NCBI RefSeq assembly: GCF_050948215.1
Contig: NC_135151.1
Span: 12,006,220 to 12,070,219, forward strand
DNA from: Halictus rubicundus
Lineage: Eukaryota; Arthropoda; Insecta; Hymenoptera; Halictidae
Length of the DNA: 64,000 nt
Direction: 5' to 3'
A program made the position numbers and the translations under genes. This document shows, piece by piece, positions 23,614 through 34,712 of this stretch; position 1 is the first letter of the stretch; every line of letters starts with the position of its first letter. The notes under the pieces are model-generated. The model searched no databases. It worked only from the letters and a program-made list of their open reading frames with translations, and was not told where the DNA came from.

Positions 23614-26204
23614 GTAAGTCTACACATGTATCAAGCGGAATAATTTATTGTTCAAGGAAAATGTATAAACCAGAACTGCATGATCCCCGTTTTCTGTTAT
23701 AGCGAACGCGATAAAATAATTTTTATTTATCCTATTCATTTGTATACATATCGCTTTTACGTTCATTCTTTCGATCAAACTAGCCAAGTGTTTCTCTTCG
23801 TTGAATGTTTATTCATGAAGTTGCGAAGGAATTCCGAAGAGATTGGCGTGCAATCATTATAGCTACGTTTTGGAGCCTTTTCATTTATCGAAATGCAATC
23901 TTCTACACGAATGAAACATTCTAGAAAGCACAAAGTTACACGTAGATTTATTGCGTTCTTCGTGCAATTTCACAGAAGATTAGCACAGATAAGTGTGAGT
24001 TTAATAACAACGATTACTTACTCAACGCTGCTGTTGTTAGTTTGTGTTACTATGATTATCTAGTTCCATGGAATGCTTACAAACATACGTGTTATCGTCT
24101 AAATTACAAATCAGGGTTACTTTAAGCAATAGTCATCGATGCCAGTGATCTCGAAATATCGTTGCTTTTAAAGACGAGATCCGAGATCTTTTGAATTCTA
24201 GTTAATGTTTTCAGTTCTGTCAGCTGTTAAACAGTCTGTTCGTTCGCTATACACGTTTCTTTGCAATTTTCACAGACGTGTATTTAGTGTGAGTGTCTGT
24301 GTACATGAGCGCGTCTCTGTATACATATACATATATACATATACAAATTTGATCTATCCTAGTGTATGTTCTGACAATATTAATGTTGATCGGATTCATT
24401 GTTTAACAGACAATAAGGTATTCGTTAAGAATATTCGACACCTAGAATTTATGCGTCAGTCAAAAGAATCTGCTCTTCCGTGCTGTGCATCAAAGTACAC
24501 GATCTTAGCGTTAAAGATCTATTCACGACCGATCGATCGATCATGCGATTCACGTCACCGCACTGGGTATCTCTACTTAACGCATTGCCAACCGTTATTA
24601 ATATAAATGCCATTAACTCTGAAATTTCGGACTTTTCATGTAAACTTCATTTCTGAGCGTAATTAATGTTAAATTCACGATGTTAGTTGAATTAGGACAC
24701 TCACAATCTTAAGACAAATATTTTCGGTATGTTTTTAACTGTTTGCTGAATTATTTTTATAAATTATTGAAGCCAAAGTATTATATCTAGAACTTCAGGT
24801 TTTAAGCGAATTGTTAATCGAATTTTTTGGGCTTATTTGCTTTAGAAAAATTATATATTGTGTCACGTATATTTTTTACAATGTTTAATATCGAAACGTC
24901 ATTCTATTTTCAAGAGCATATGAAACTGCTTCACACATTTTCGTTCATGTTGGACGAAACTTAATTTTAAATTATTTATTATAACATTTATACGTAGATT
25001 TTTTTGTATTTATGATACAATAAGTATAATACAAAACTGTGAAGTCGTCGGAATAATTTAAAACTTAGGTGAATAGACGCAAGAGGTATTTTAATGACAT
25101 CATTAAGTTCTTTAATACGGTTATGGTTGCGCGAATTTCACTTTAGAGTCTTCCGGCGGATTTTTCCATTTCAACAGTTTCGGTTCCTTACGTTCGACTC
25201 AGACCCATATTTATTTTGTATAAAGCGTTCCACTTGTTGCACGGTGATGCGTTAATAGTTGATACCCGATGTCTCTTCTTGATTGTCTTAGACAGAACTG
25301 TAGAATTCGATTGTTGCGTGCATCATTGTCACAAGAAAAAATTGCATCGGGCCTTTAATGGTTGGCAAAACGAGTCGAACAAAAATTTCAATCGCTGTGT
25401 GATACATTCTCCGCATCTATTATTATCCGTTCATTTCGCATTTCCGATTCATGATTCTCGAGGTATATTTTCGTAATGATCTCCTGTGGTGAGCCTAATA
25501 GCCATTAATCTATTGCCGAGGTGGGCATTTAAAAAAATCTATTTTGACTGTTTAATAATAGCAGGCCTGCTCTGTACGCATTAATCTGTAGCCGCAACTT
25601 AGAGTGAAAAATGAATCATTGTTACACGCCGGTAAGGTCTGGTTTGTTAATAATTATTATAACAATAATTATGTAAAATATGTATGTATATTGTAATTTT
25701 GAGTGTATTATGTAATTAAAAATGAGAAATACTGATTATTGACAATAAATTGTAAGCCGATCTTTTCAAGAACTCACATGTTTCTTTCAGGGGGTCAAGG
25801 TAGTCGCAAGCTTAACTCTCAGATGCAAGAACTATTATAAAATTCGCTGCTCTCGTTGTATACCTGCGTCCGTGCCAAGTGAAAGACATTGACCGTGCCC
25901 CGTTCAGGCTACTTACTGGTTTCACCTGTCCCATTTATGTCTTTTTTTTATTGATAATCATAGATGACAAAATTACTCCTTGCCACGAGAGCATTTTTTA
26001 ATACAACAAACGTTCGCAGCTGTATCTAACTATTTTTAGATCGCTTCTTTTACATATTCAATGTGAAAGCATAAAATTCAATATTATGTCATAAACATTT
26101 CCTGTTGTTTAACATTACACACGTCACAATTATTTTTTAAAATAATTACAAGCAATCAAATTTTCTCGTCTCATATAATTAGGTGGGGGTTTCTGTAACT
26201 AACG

Positions 26205-26500
26205 AGTCGAAAAAAATCGAGGGGTCTCCCGCACTTATCCTCGCAAGATTGCTTTCAAAATTGGTTGCGCGTGTGCATGGCATTATAGAGTAGAAGCACG
26301 TAGAAATAGTAGAATTAGTGTATCGATTGTTCACCCAATTTAATACAAAACGGAACAAACGTTCCTTCGAACCGAATCAAAACTGAGGAATCTCTCGCAC
26401 TCACCCTCGCAAGACCGCTTTCAAAATCGGCTGCGCGTATACGCGACATTATTTAGTAGAACGGTGGAATTAGGATAGCGATTCGGTGGAACGATAATGA
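26205..26500. repeat. Tandem duplication, period about 166 bp, upstream of lipase
   Basis: GAGGGGTCTCCCGCACTTAT at 26219 and GAGGAATCTCTCGCACTCAC at 26385 start two copies. Both continue CCTCGCAAGA, GCTTTCAAAAT and GGTTGCGCGTG/GGCTGCGCGTA, and reach TAGTAGAA. About 80 percent identical by eye. Confidence 0.75.
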
Positions 26501-26656
26501 CAAGATCCCCAGCGGTTTCGTCACCGTTTCCCATCGACAGGCTGCGATTAAACTCTCGAATCCTGTTCCGCCTGGCATTACCTCGTCGTGGAACTTTCTC
26601 GTTCGGGTTTCATTCGATCTGCGGGCTGCTCGTCCCACCGCGCGAGAGGAAAACGT

Positions 26657-26669
26657 CGAGCGAGCGAGC

Positions 26670-26700
<31 letters not shown>

Positions 26701-26714
26701 GGGAGAGATAGATA
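26657..26714. repeat. (GA)n microsatellite upstream of lipase
   Basis: GCGAGCGAGCGAGAGAGAG and onward; a GAGA-rich tract about 430 bp before the lipase ATG. GAGA-factor sites have this form in insects, but a regulatory role is only a possibility. Confidence 0.8.
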
Positions 26715-27143
26715 ATTAAGCGTCAGAGGAACGTAATCGCACGCGACACTTTCCCGGAAACAGCGACACACCGCGAAACCCGAGCAAAGATGCAACCCGT
26801 TGTTGGGTGTGCGGTTGCACAGAGTATAATTCCACCTATTTCGACGACCGGTCGCTGTACACGGTGAGCATACGACGACAACGTCGTGCATACGTGCGCA
26901 CGCGACGTGTAAAACCAGAGAGGAATCCCCGTGTGCCGGACAGAGCCCGGGAGCCCGTTTACTTTCTAAAAGTTCCCCCTAGGTGTGCGGTGCTCGTCCG
27001 GTATCCTCCAACCCGGTGACTTCGCGTTTCGCGATCGGCCACGAGAATACCGGCGTCAACGAGCGACCGCTGACACCAGTTTCGCTGATTTTTCACCACC
27101 GCCGTGGCTGGATGTTATATCACAAACTACGGGAGTGCGGGAG

Positions 27144-27210
27144 ATGGCGGTCAGTGTCGTGAGATATCTGCTCCTTGTTCTCCTGGTTTTACTGCAGACT
27201 CTCCAACACC
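27144..27210 (+). CDS. Lipase coding exon 1 (signal peptide)
   Basis: Encodes MAVSVVRYLLLVLLVLLQTL and QH, a basic residue followed by a long hydrophobic stretch. Donor GTAAGTAA at 27211, phase 1. No better in-frame ATG is close upstream. Confidence 0.87.
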
Positions 27211-30200
27211 GTAAGTAATAGTCAGCCGGTCGTCGGCCAACGGTCTCGCGGCTGGACCGTTGCTCTAATCCCGTACTATTCCCGCACAGTCGAACGCCTG
27301 CATGATCTACACGTGCTCTGATCAATACTCTGTGACATCCTCAGCAATTACTTGGCGATTGTCGGCAAACGCTTTCTTGCTTCTGGTGCTGCATTCTTCG
27401 TCTTCTTCGCGTGGTTAGTAGCACGCGGTTGTTGCTAATATGCCTATAAAACTTCTTCATTATTTACACGTACTCCGTTCCGTAAATCTTATACCCACAA
27501 CGTGTGCATTACATAATTCTTACTGTTGAAGCTTCCAATTGCAAGTCATGTCTTTCTGGAATAATCTTGAAAGCGTGTCATAAGAATTGCAACTGGTTTC
27601 ATCACGATACGGTATCATTGTATGTCTTTCGACCCCCGGTGAAGCTAGCCGCAATGATTACGAAACGTTGAGAAGAAAATTTGTAAAAGAACACGGTTCA
27701 CAGTCGAAAGCCTTAATAGCGAGTATTATAATTCCTTGCCGGTTACTAGTAAACACTTTCTCGCTTCTCTCGCCACTATCTGTCGCTACCATCTTCGCCT
27801 TCTTCGCATGCCTATTCGCGTGCCGTTGCGAAGGTGCCTGTCAAACTTTTCCATGATCCACGTGTGCTTCGATCAACAAGTAATGTGTGACGCACACAAT
27901 GGCAGAGCGTGCATGCAGGTGTTTCTAGTTGTCAGTGAACATTTCGAGTTTTCCAAGAATTGTTGTTCTAGTGTCATTTTCGTTGCAGTCTTCGTTTCTG
28001 TGCTTTCGATAAAGAGCTGAACCGCGCGAGAAAATCTAGATTCTCTTCGTTTAACGTATTCAGAATTTTGTCCAAAAAGTCGTGTCAGTGTTTAACTGTA
28101 GGACCACCAACCACTAAATACTACTTATGTATACCGGTTTATAGTAACGACAAAACTGGATTTATTGAGATTCGGCACGGTTTTTATTATAATACTGGAG
28201 TGAAGTTGCTCATCGGACAATGTGAATGTAGTGTTGAACAACATAAATGTAATTGTGGACGTCAGAATGTTTTGGAAAATCGTCGTTCCGAAACATTCCC
28301 GTGTCTGCATCAGTGAAGTCGCTTGCTATACACACAGTTCAAGTATAGATTTGTCTATAAATAGAAACAACAGCGGTTAAACTCGAAAGTGCAAGCAACG
28401 CGTGGACCGATTACTGAACCGTAATAAAATGCGTGGCCAACTGAGGTCGGTGGTTCCGAGAAAAAAGAAAAACAATCGGAACGATAGGTGTCTAGACCGG
28501 ACGACCTTCGCCTATTTTTCTAGTTTTCCCCGCAACGATTCAATGATTTACTGCACGAAACTTGCTGTGTGGTATCAATTATCTACGGTCGATCGCGTCC
28601 AAGCGATAAATCGTGAAATCACGGTCCGCTCAGAAACGGATGATCGTTTGCAGTCAAAATTGAGCGTTAAAGAAACACTAACAAGCTGTGTGTTTCTTCG
28701 TAGACGGTGCGAGTGCGGACACTAAAACGTTTAAGGACCTGTTCAACAGTTCGTCCTGTGCGAAGCCGCCCTTCGAGTGCCCGCATCCGCAAATCGAGTT
28801 TTATTTGTACACGAGGTAAGTCCTCGAAAACTTTATTTTTATCCAGCTTGTTTGTTCCTTAGTTTCCTGTTAATTACAATTAGAAATCTTCGCGAAGTAA
28901 ATATAATATCATAGAACTATTATAGATAAGTCAACGGTGTTTAGAAAGATATTAATAAAACGATAAATGTTCTTTTTCTCTTCTCAAATATAAAATATTC
29001 ATCTGTTCACAATTATGTAAACAATTTTATCAAGTAGTTTGGCAAAGAAAAAAATTTCCTCTTCTAGATGATTAAATTCCTCTTGAGATGACTCCTTCAG
29101 ATGATTCTGTGCTTTACTGAAAAGAGACGAATCATATTTTGACTATTGCTTTTGCAGTCAACGGAGATGTTTTCCGATTTAATACTTTTTAGCACTAGGT
29201 TACAAAGCATTAAAAGTGACTATTTTGTATTATTTTATGAAAACAACAAGACTGCGTTTATTAATATTTTTAGCGGTTATCGGAATATATATTCAACGAA
29301 ATAAATTCATCGAGTGCTCATCTTTACAATTGTAGTAATCGTAAACTGAAATTATTTAAATAAAAAGAAATGTTTAATATACCACGTTTTTAAGACGGAC
29401 TGAAAAGTAACAAATAATACCCCTCTAGGGTCAGATTATACTAGGTACTCTGCGTGCCTCACAAGAAGTCCTCTGACAGGAATTCGGCAGTAAGCCATCC
29501 GAATGGGTCATTCCACAGGAACTTTTGGTTCTAGCTGAATTATTAACTTTCGGTTCTGTCGACAGAACTTGTTCACCCTGTTCTTTACCCTGTGTAAACG
29601 CTAGACACAAAAACTTGTTTACCCTGTTTTTGTGTCTAGCGTTTATAGACCCGCAGCGTCTCACCTACTGTCCCTGCCTCACGAGAAGTCCTTCGAGACG
29701 GCACAGGGGCAAGGGGGGTCCTCGCTCGCTCCCAATGGTTACGCTTTGACGTCACACCCTTTAGCCGATAATTCAGCTAGAACCAAAAGTTCCTGTGGAA
29801 TGACCCATTTAGATGGCTTACAGCCACATTCCCGTCGAATTCCTGTCAGAGGAACTCCAGGGGACTTCTTGTGAGGCACGCAGAGTATACCTAGTATAAT
29901 CTGACCCTAGAGGGGAATTATTTACTACTTTTCAGTCCGTCTTAAAAACGTGGTATATTAAAAATTGCTTTTTATTTAAATTATTATTTTCTGCTTTCTA
30001 GTCTTGTGCGTATTGCCATTCGGTTCTGAACTATGTTTAAAGTCTCAAGTCCCCAGCTCATCTGGAGGTTAGTTTAAAATCAATTGCAAAATTTGTACCG
30101 AACGTGGTAAAAATGTGGAATCCGTCATTTTGACGTGTCTCGTTGTTCTGGCGTTAACCATCGATGCTCTGACCTGTATAAAAATGATAAGCGTCGCGCA

Positions 30201-33200
30201 AAAGTGTTGTTCGGCGTTTCAATTTTCGGGGAGGTTCCCATTTTGCGTCATTCGAACGCCGTTCCTCACTTTCCTTCGGCGCTTGAAAACCAACCGGAAC
30301 GCCGCGAGGAAGAGCCTCGGACGTAAGACTCTCGGTTTCAAGATCATGATCATTTTGCCGTGTACTGAAAGCGGCCTCGTTTCGAGGTTCACCTTTCTCC
30401 GATAGCTATAGTCGCGTCGGTCTGGCGTGTCTCGGATACTTTTACTCGGCCGGCTTGCACTTGCGTTTCCTTTCTGCGACGGCCTCGCCATTTTTCTCCT
30501 GGAAATGCAGGTTATCGAAAGTGATGAGCGGTCCGATCGAATACCTTATGCATTTTTCAAGCTTTTATTTATTTTTTGAACTCTTTATTTTCGAATTCGG
30601 CAACGGTGTGCGGGAACCCGAAATTGTAGTCGGAATCCCAAAAACTTGCAGTCACACAATTACAATCGATTTTTGCAGTTTTAACTTCTCGAGTACCTGA
30701 ATATTGTAAACTTTCGGGTCTTCAAACCGCATGTTCTTAATTAATATACTCGGCAGTGCGACCAGTTTCAGTTTCATTGGAGAGATGATCGAAGAGGAGA
30801 ACGTGACTTTCTATCCACAGTAACACTCCTGTTTAATCGCTTTTTTTTCAGAGACACGCAAAAGAAACCTTTACGCTTAGACGTTCGAAGATTCGAGTCA
30901 CTTCATTATTCCAAGTTCAATAAGTCGCACCCTACGAAAATCATTATTCATGGTTTCGGCGGCGGGAGGAACTTAATACCTAGTCCAGATCTTCGGAAAG
31001 GTAATTTTTAACAAACAATTCCTTAGATTGGCTCATGCGAGTTGCGTTAACCCTCCAGTGCATCCGCCAGAGAATTCCTGAATGCATTACTTTTTTACTT
31101 GCACCGATTGCACGCGATAAAACATTCTTACGCATTAAAAGATCTGAGTTGGTTAGAAACAAAAAATTGTAAAAAATGTACAGAAAAAAATTGCACTAGA
31201 CGGTTAATTAACTTTCGAAGGCCCGTATCGGGTCTATTCAGACATCATTTTATCAGATTTCGAATTTTGGACTAGTATTTCTTTATATTAGAGCCTACAA
31301 GGCGAAAAGATTAGTTGATTTATCGGTATTCAGTTCTGCAACTTAAAAAAAAACATACAGCCAGACTTATTTATGTGTTATATAAAATGAGCATTAGTAG
31401 AAACATATATAACCAGTTCTCAAACATTTAGAAATTGTATAATTTTAATTTGTTTAGAAAATAAACTTCAAGACTTGAAATATTAATTGTTAGCATACCT
31501 AAATAATAAAAAAGAGTCTATACATACTGACCCGTTACGGGGCTCCGCAGTATCGCCGAATATTTTTACCACGTCAATTTTGAAAAACTACTATTAATTG
31601 ATCAAGATTGATTGTACCTAAGTCTTGTCTTCGCAAAGGTTTAATACGAGCGATGTATCTGTTATAATTAGGTAAATTGATTAAGCTAATTACTTCATGA
31701 CTACGATATAAATTATACTTTATCTTCATCCACGGCAATAATTGTTTTATAAGAATTATATACGGCCATTGCAGGGATGGCTGCATCGTATAAAAATAAT
31801 AAAATACGTATGAACTTATGTCTTACTTGAACATTAATTTAAATTATAGCGATCTTCGATATTCCAGTAACCTCTGTACTTATATATATATAACATAATA
31901 TCATCCAAAGCGTTCTCAACGTGATCACCTTGAATTTTAATGTGTGCAACTGAAGTATTACCGATCATTATAAAATCATACGCTACGGGTCGATCTGGGT
32001 TAGCTATTACCACCAGTTAGGTAGAAATTGCTCGAATTATACGAGGATTGATCTGTATAAATTAAATGACTATAAATCAGAGATTTCTGACATTTAATAG
32101 ATGGTTTTCTTTATCTTCTGCATAAAATATGTTTAGCATTTATGATATCGGTTAAATTTTAGTAATTAGAATTGCCATTTTCATACACCCTGGAAAGAGA
32201 ACTGAATTCTCGTTGATTGTAGAGTGGGTTTCTTCCTCATGATATTTAAATGCATTAATCTCAGAAACTTTAAATCAATTTATACATCGATTGTTAAAAG
32301 CTTGGGAGACGTTGAATATTCTGATAGATTAAAAGCTGGTTTTCAGTCGATTAATAACTATAATTTACGATTTTATCAAGAGTTATCGATAATATCAAAA
32401 TATCTGTGACTGAATGTAGAAAACTTTCTTCTTATTGTCAGTAATGCTCGAATGTTTAACATAATCGGAACGTATAAAATAGCGTTCGATAGAACGAATC
32501 GTAACCTAAGAAGAAGAAAACCCGAACGGTAATCATTTCTTGTTGTTAGTTAGCAAGTTTCATTGAATCCTTTACGGATCAGCACGACCACGGACCATAA
32601 TTCTTTCTCTGCTGGCATATCTGGCGTTCTCATCCCTCGATGTATGAAACTTTCGATTTCAGCGTATTTCACGCGAGGCAATTACAATATTATAATCGTC
32701 GATTATGGTACCTTGGTACGCGAGCCCTGTCTATCGCAGATACAGTGGGGTCCAGATTTTTGTGCTCGATGTATTGCTCAATTGGTAAGGTACTTGAGGG
32801 ATCATCCACGTGGCACGGGTGTGGAGAACATACACGTGCTCGGATACAGCGTGGGTGCGCATATAGGTGGCCTAATTGCGAATTACTTGCCCGAGGACAA
32901 GCTTGGAAGAATCACAGGTAACTTATGCAATCTATTACCCGTAGAAGTTCATTCGGTGCCTAATCACTAGACTAGGGTGCAATTTCAAACAGAAGAACGA
33001 CTAACAAAATCTAAGTATATCAATGCATTATTTTCAATAATTTAATATTTTTGAAACTCTTGGGCCGCCCGATCAAGTGGCCCGCACATCCCTAATCATA
33101 CTCAGTAATACTTTGATGAATGTGAACATTTTCAAAAGCAGGAAAATTTCACAAATGTGTTAGTGGAAGGTTCATAAAGAAACAATTACAAACACATGAG

Positions 33201-34586
33201 TTTTGCTATTAGGGGTACGTCTCTTTCGCACGTGTCGAGGCATTGTTCTATTTCGAAACGGATATTTAAAAGTGATAAAATCGAGAACAAAATACAATGC
33301 TCTGCATCAAATCTAATTAGTTGTTATCTGATGCTAACGATTTTTTTCCGTGTGCTCTCGACAGGGCTCGACCCGACAATATTTTTTTACATGAATGGCA
33401 ACCGGTCGATGGACTTGGACGAAACAGATGCATACTTTGTCGACGTGATCCACACCGGTGCTGGTATTTTGGGCCAGTGGGGGCCAACCGGACACGCGGA
33501 TTTTTACGTGAACGGGGGCTCGAGTCAACCCGGATGCGCGACGTCTTCTTTGCTTCGTAAGTACGGGTTTTCACACCGTTTTCTTTCCTTCTGGTCACCA
33601 GAAAGAAACTCATTAGATCCTGCACGCGATCTCATTTCTTCGCAATTACGTTGCGCTAACTTAAGGAAATAGTTTCGTTTGAGTGAATTAAGAGAAAACT
33701 TCCGCCGAGTAGATAAATAAATAAATATGTAAGGCCACATATTTTTATTGTTGATTTGTCTCAAACTTTTTAATCTGAGTGGATTAAATTAAATAATAGC
33801 TTGTAATAAATTAAATTCGATTTTAATCAGATTATCCGTATCATAATTTTGGAGATTTTGTATAAAATTACTCTGCATTTTAATAGAGTGCTTTAGAACA
33901 CCTGGTGTAGTGTCGAAACGAATTTGTTGAACGATGATTAATTTAATTTTTGTTGTTTTGTCTCGGCCATTATTACAAGTGCAATAATAAATCTGCGAAT
34001 CTGCGTTTAATGTAGACACGATTTTATGTAACTGGAACTTGGTGTTTTAACAGAGACCTTGTCATGCGATCACACAAAGGTAACGCCTTATTACATAGAG
34101 TCAATCACGACAAAAGTAGGCTTCTGGGCAGCCCCGTGCGGAAATCTTTTCTCCTACCTGATCGGATGGTGCAAACCGCAGCTGGAAGAATATATTCTGA
34201 TGGGAGAAGACGCCCCTCATACGTAAGCAATCTTTACCGTTAAACTATACTTTGAATCATAAGTCGTTAGTCCTCCTAGTCCTGAAAGAGTGAACTATAG
34301 AAAGATTTTGTCAAGTTTCTTTTTCGTGAAGTTTCAAGAAAATTAATGGGAGCATGTTTCTGTTGCCACCCAATTTTTATATATGAAAATGTGAATACGC
34401 GAAAAAGACTTCGACCGAGGATCACGGAATTTGACGATCACGGAACATAAGATTACGTTGAAAATTCACAGAGCTCGAGGCATTTATTATCTGTCAACAA
34501 ACGCACAAAAACCGTACGCCCTCGGTCTTCCCGGAAAAAGCCAACAAACGACAAGTCGGAAGCGATCGTCCTACCGCCAGTATTGA
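27144..34586 (+). CDS. Secreted pancreatic-lipase-family enzyme (lipase H / phospholipase A1-like), 7 coding exons
   Basis: Hydrolyses ester bonds of glycerolipids outside the cell. Exons 27144-27210, 28704-28815, 30852-31000, 32663-32917, 33365-33556, 34054-34222 and 34472-34586 join in frame to 1059 nt (352 aa). Residues 1-22 form a signal peptide. The alpha/beta-hydrolase core shows IIIHGFGGG (oxyanion region), nucleophile elbow GYSVG (S172), GLDPT (D197), FVDVIHT, GHADFYVNGG and CDH (H265), so the catalytic triad is intact. Between lid cysteines C252 and C263 there are only ten residues, far shorter than in true pancreatic lipases; short lids are typical of phospholipase A1-type members. 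Lipase class is sure, substrate is inferred. It stands alone on the plus strand between VGlut and Syt1, with a poly(A) signal about 120 nt past the stop. Confidence 0.93.
27297..27900. repeat. Diverged tandem duplication inside lipase intron 1
   Basis: CATGATCTACACGTGCTCTG (27301) resembles CATGATCCACGTGTGCTTCG (27854), and TAAACACTTTCTCGCTTCT (27745) resembles CAAACGCTTTCTTGCTTCT (27365), with CTTCGTCTTCTTCGC/CTTCGCCTTCTTCGC following. Period about 380 bp with indels. Confidence 0.55.
28704..28815 (+). CDS. Lipase coding exon 2
   Basis: Acceptor TTTCTTCGTAG ends at 28703; donor GTAAGTCC at 28816, phase 2. Encodes GASADTKTFKDLFNSSSCAK and PPFECPHPQIEFYLYTR; the CPHPQIEFYLYTR segment is the usual first core strand of insect neutral lipases. 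Confidence 0.92.
29350..29985. mobile_element. Long fold-back element in lipase intron 2
   Basis: Arms of about 190 bp: left TTAATATACCACGTTTTTAA, CCTCTAGGGTCAGATTATAC, CTCTGCGTGCCTCACAAGAA, TCATTCCACAGGAACTTTTG; the right arm carries each of these as reverse complement in reversed order. A second perfect hairpin, CGCTAGACACAAAAAC and GTTTTTGTGTCTAGCG, sits inside. No transposase. High arm identity points to fairly recent activity. Confidence 0.85.
30852..31000 (+). CDS. Lipase coding exon 3 (oxyanion region)
   Basis: Acceptor T-run plus CAG ends at 30851; donor GTAATT at 31001, phase 1. Encodes DTQKKPLRLDVRRFESLHYS and the KIIIHGFGGGRN motif. Confidence 0.93.
32663..32917 (+). CDS. Lipase coding exon 4 (catalytic serine)
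   Basis: Acceptor CGATTTCAG ends at 32662; donor GTAACT at 32918, phase 1. Encodes AYFTRGNYNIIIVDYGTLVR, a helix with paired cysteines, and VLGYSVGAHIGG with the nucleophile S172. Confidence 0.94.
33365..33556 (+). CDS. Lipase coding exon 5 (catalytic Asp, beta9 loop)
   Basis: Acceptor CTCTCGACAG ends at 33364; donor GTAAGT at 33557, phase 1. Encodes GLDPT (D197), DETDAYFVDVIHT and GHADFYVNGGSSQPGC, where the cysteine opens the lid. Confidence 0.94.
34054..34222 (+). CDS. Lipase coding exon 6 (catalytic His)
   Basis: Acceptor GTTTTAACAG ends at 34053; donor GTAAGC at 34223, phase 2. Encodes QTLSCDHTKVTPYYIESITT with H265, and GFWAAPCGNLFSYLIGWC. Confidence 0.94.
34472..34586 (+). CDS. Lipase terminal coding exon
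   Basis: Acceptor AAAATTCACAG ends at 34471; stop TGA at 34584-34586. Encodes ARGIYYLSTNAQKPYALG, the normal last strand of the domain, and a basic Ser/Thr-rich tail. Confidence 0.92.
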
Positions 34587-34706
34587 GCTTACTGAAGCAA
34601 CTGATCAACATAATTATAGAGTAGCTCGTATCTATAATTTAGCCGTAAACATTGTACATTACGTTTCCCGTTATCTCTTTGTACAATTTTTAATTAGTTC
34701 TTACAT

Positions 34707-34712
34707 AATAAA
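34707..34712 (+). terminator. Poly(A) signal of lipase gene
   Basis: AATAAA about 120 nt after the stop codon, the first canonical hexamer on this strand downstream of the gene. Confidence 0.6.

Larger units (their letters stand above)
9642..27143. other. Gene-poor interval of 17.5 kb
   Basis: No ORF here shows family motifs, and no chain of exons with matching phases was found. It contains VGlut 3' sequence at the left, the elements listed separately between 10334 and 23613, and a tandem duplication plus GA repeat just before the lipase. Undetected noncoding RNAs are possible. Confidence 0.7.

Noticed and set aside
28068..28316. Cys-rich plus-strand ORF of 82 codons in lipase intron 1
   Set aside because: Cysteine spacing matches no zinc-finger or knottin I recognise, and there is no supporting splice context.
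29431..29874. ORFs on both strands at 29431-29874
   Set aside because: They lie in the arms of the 29350-29985 fold-back element and mirror each other.
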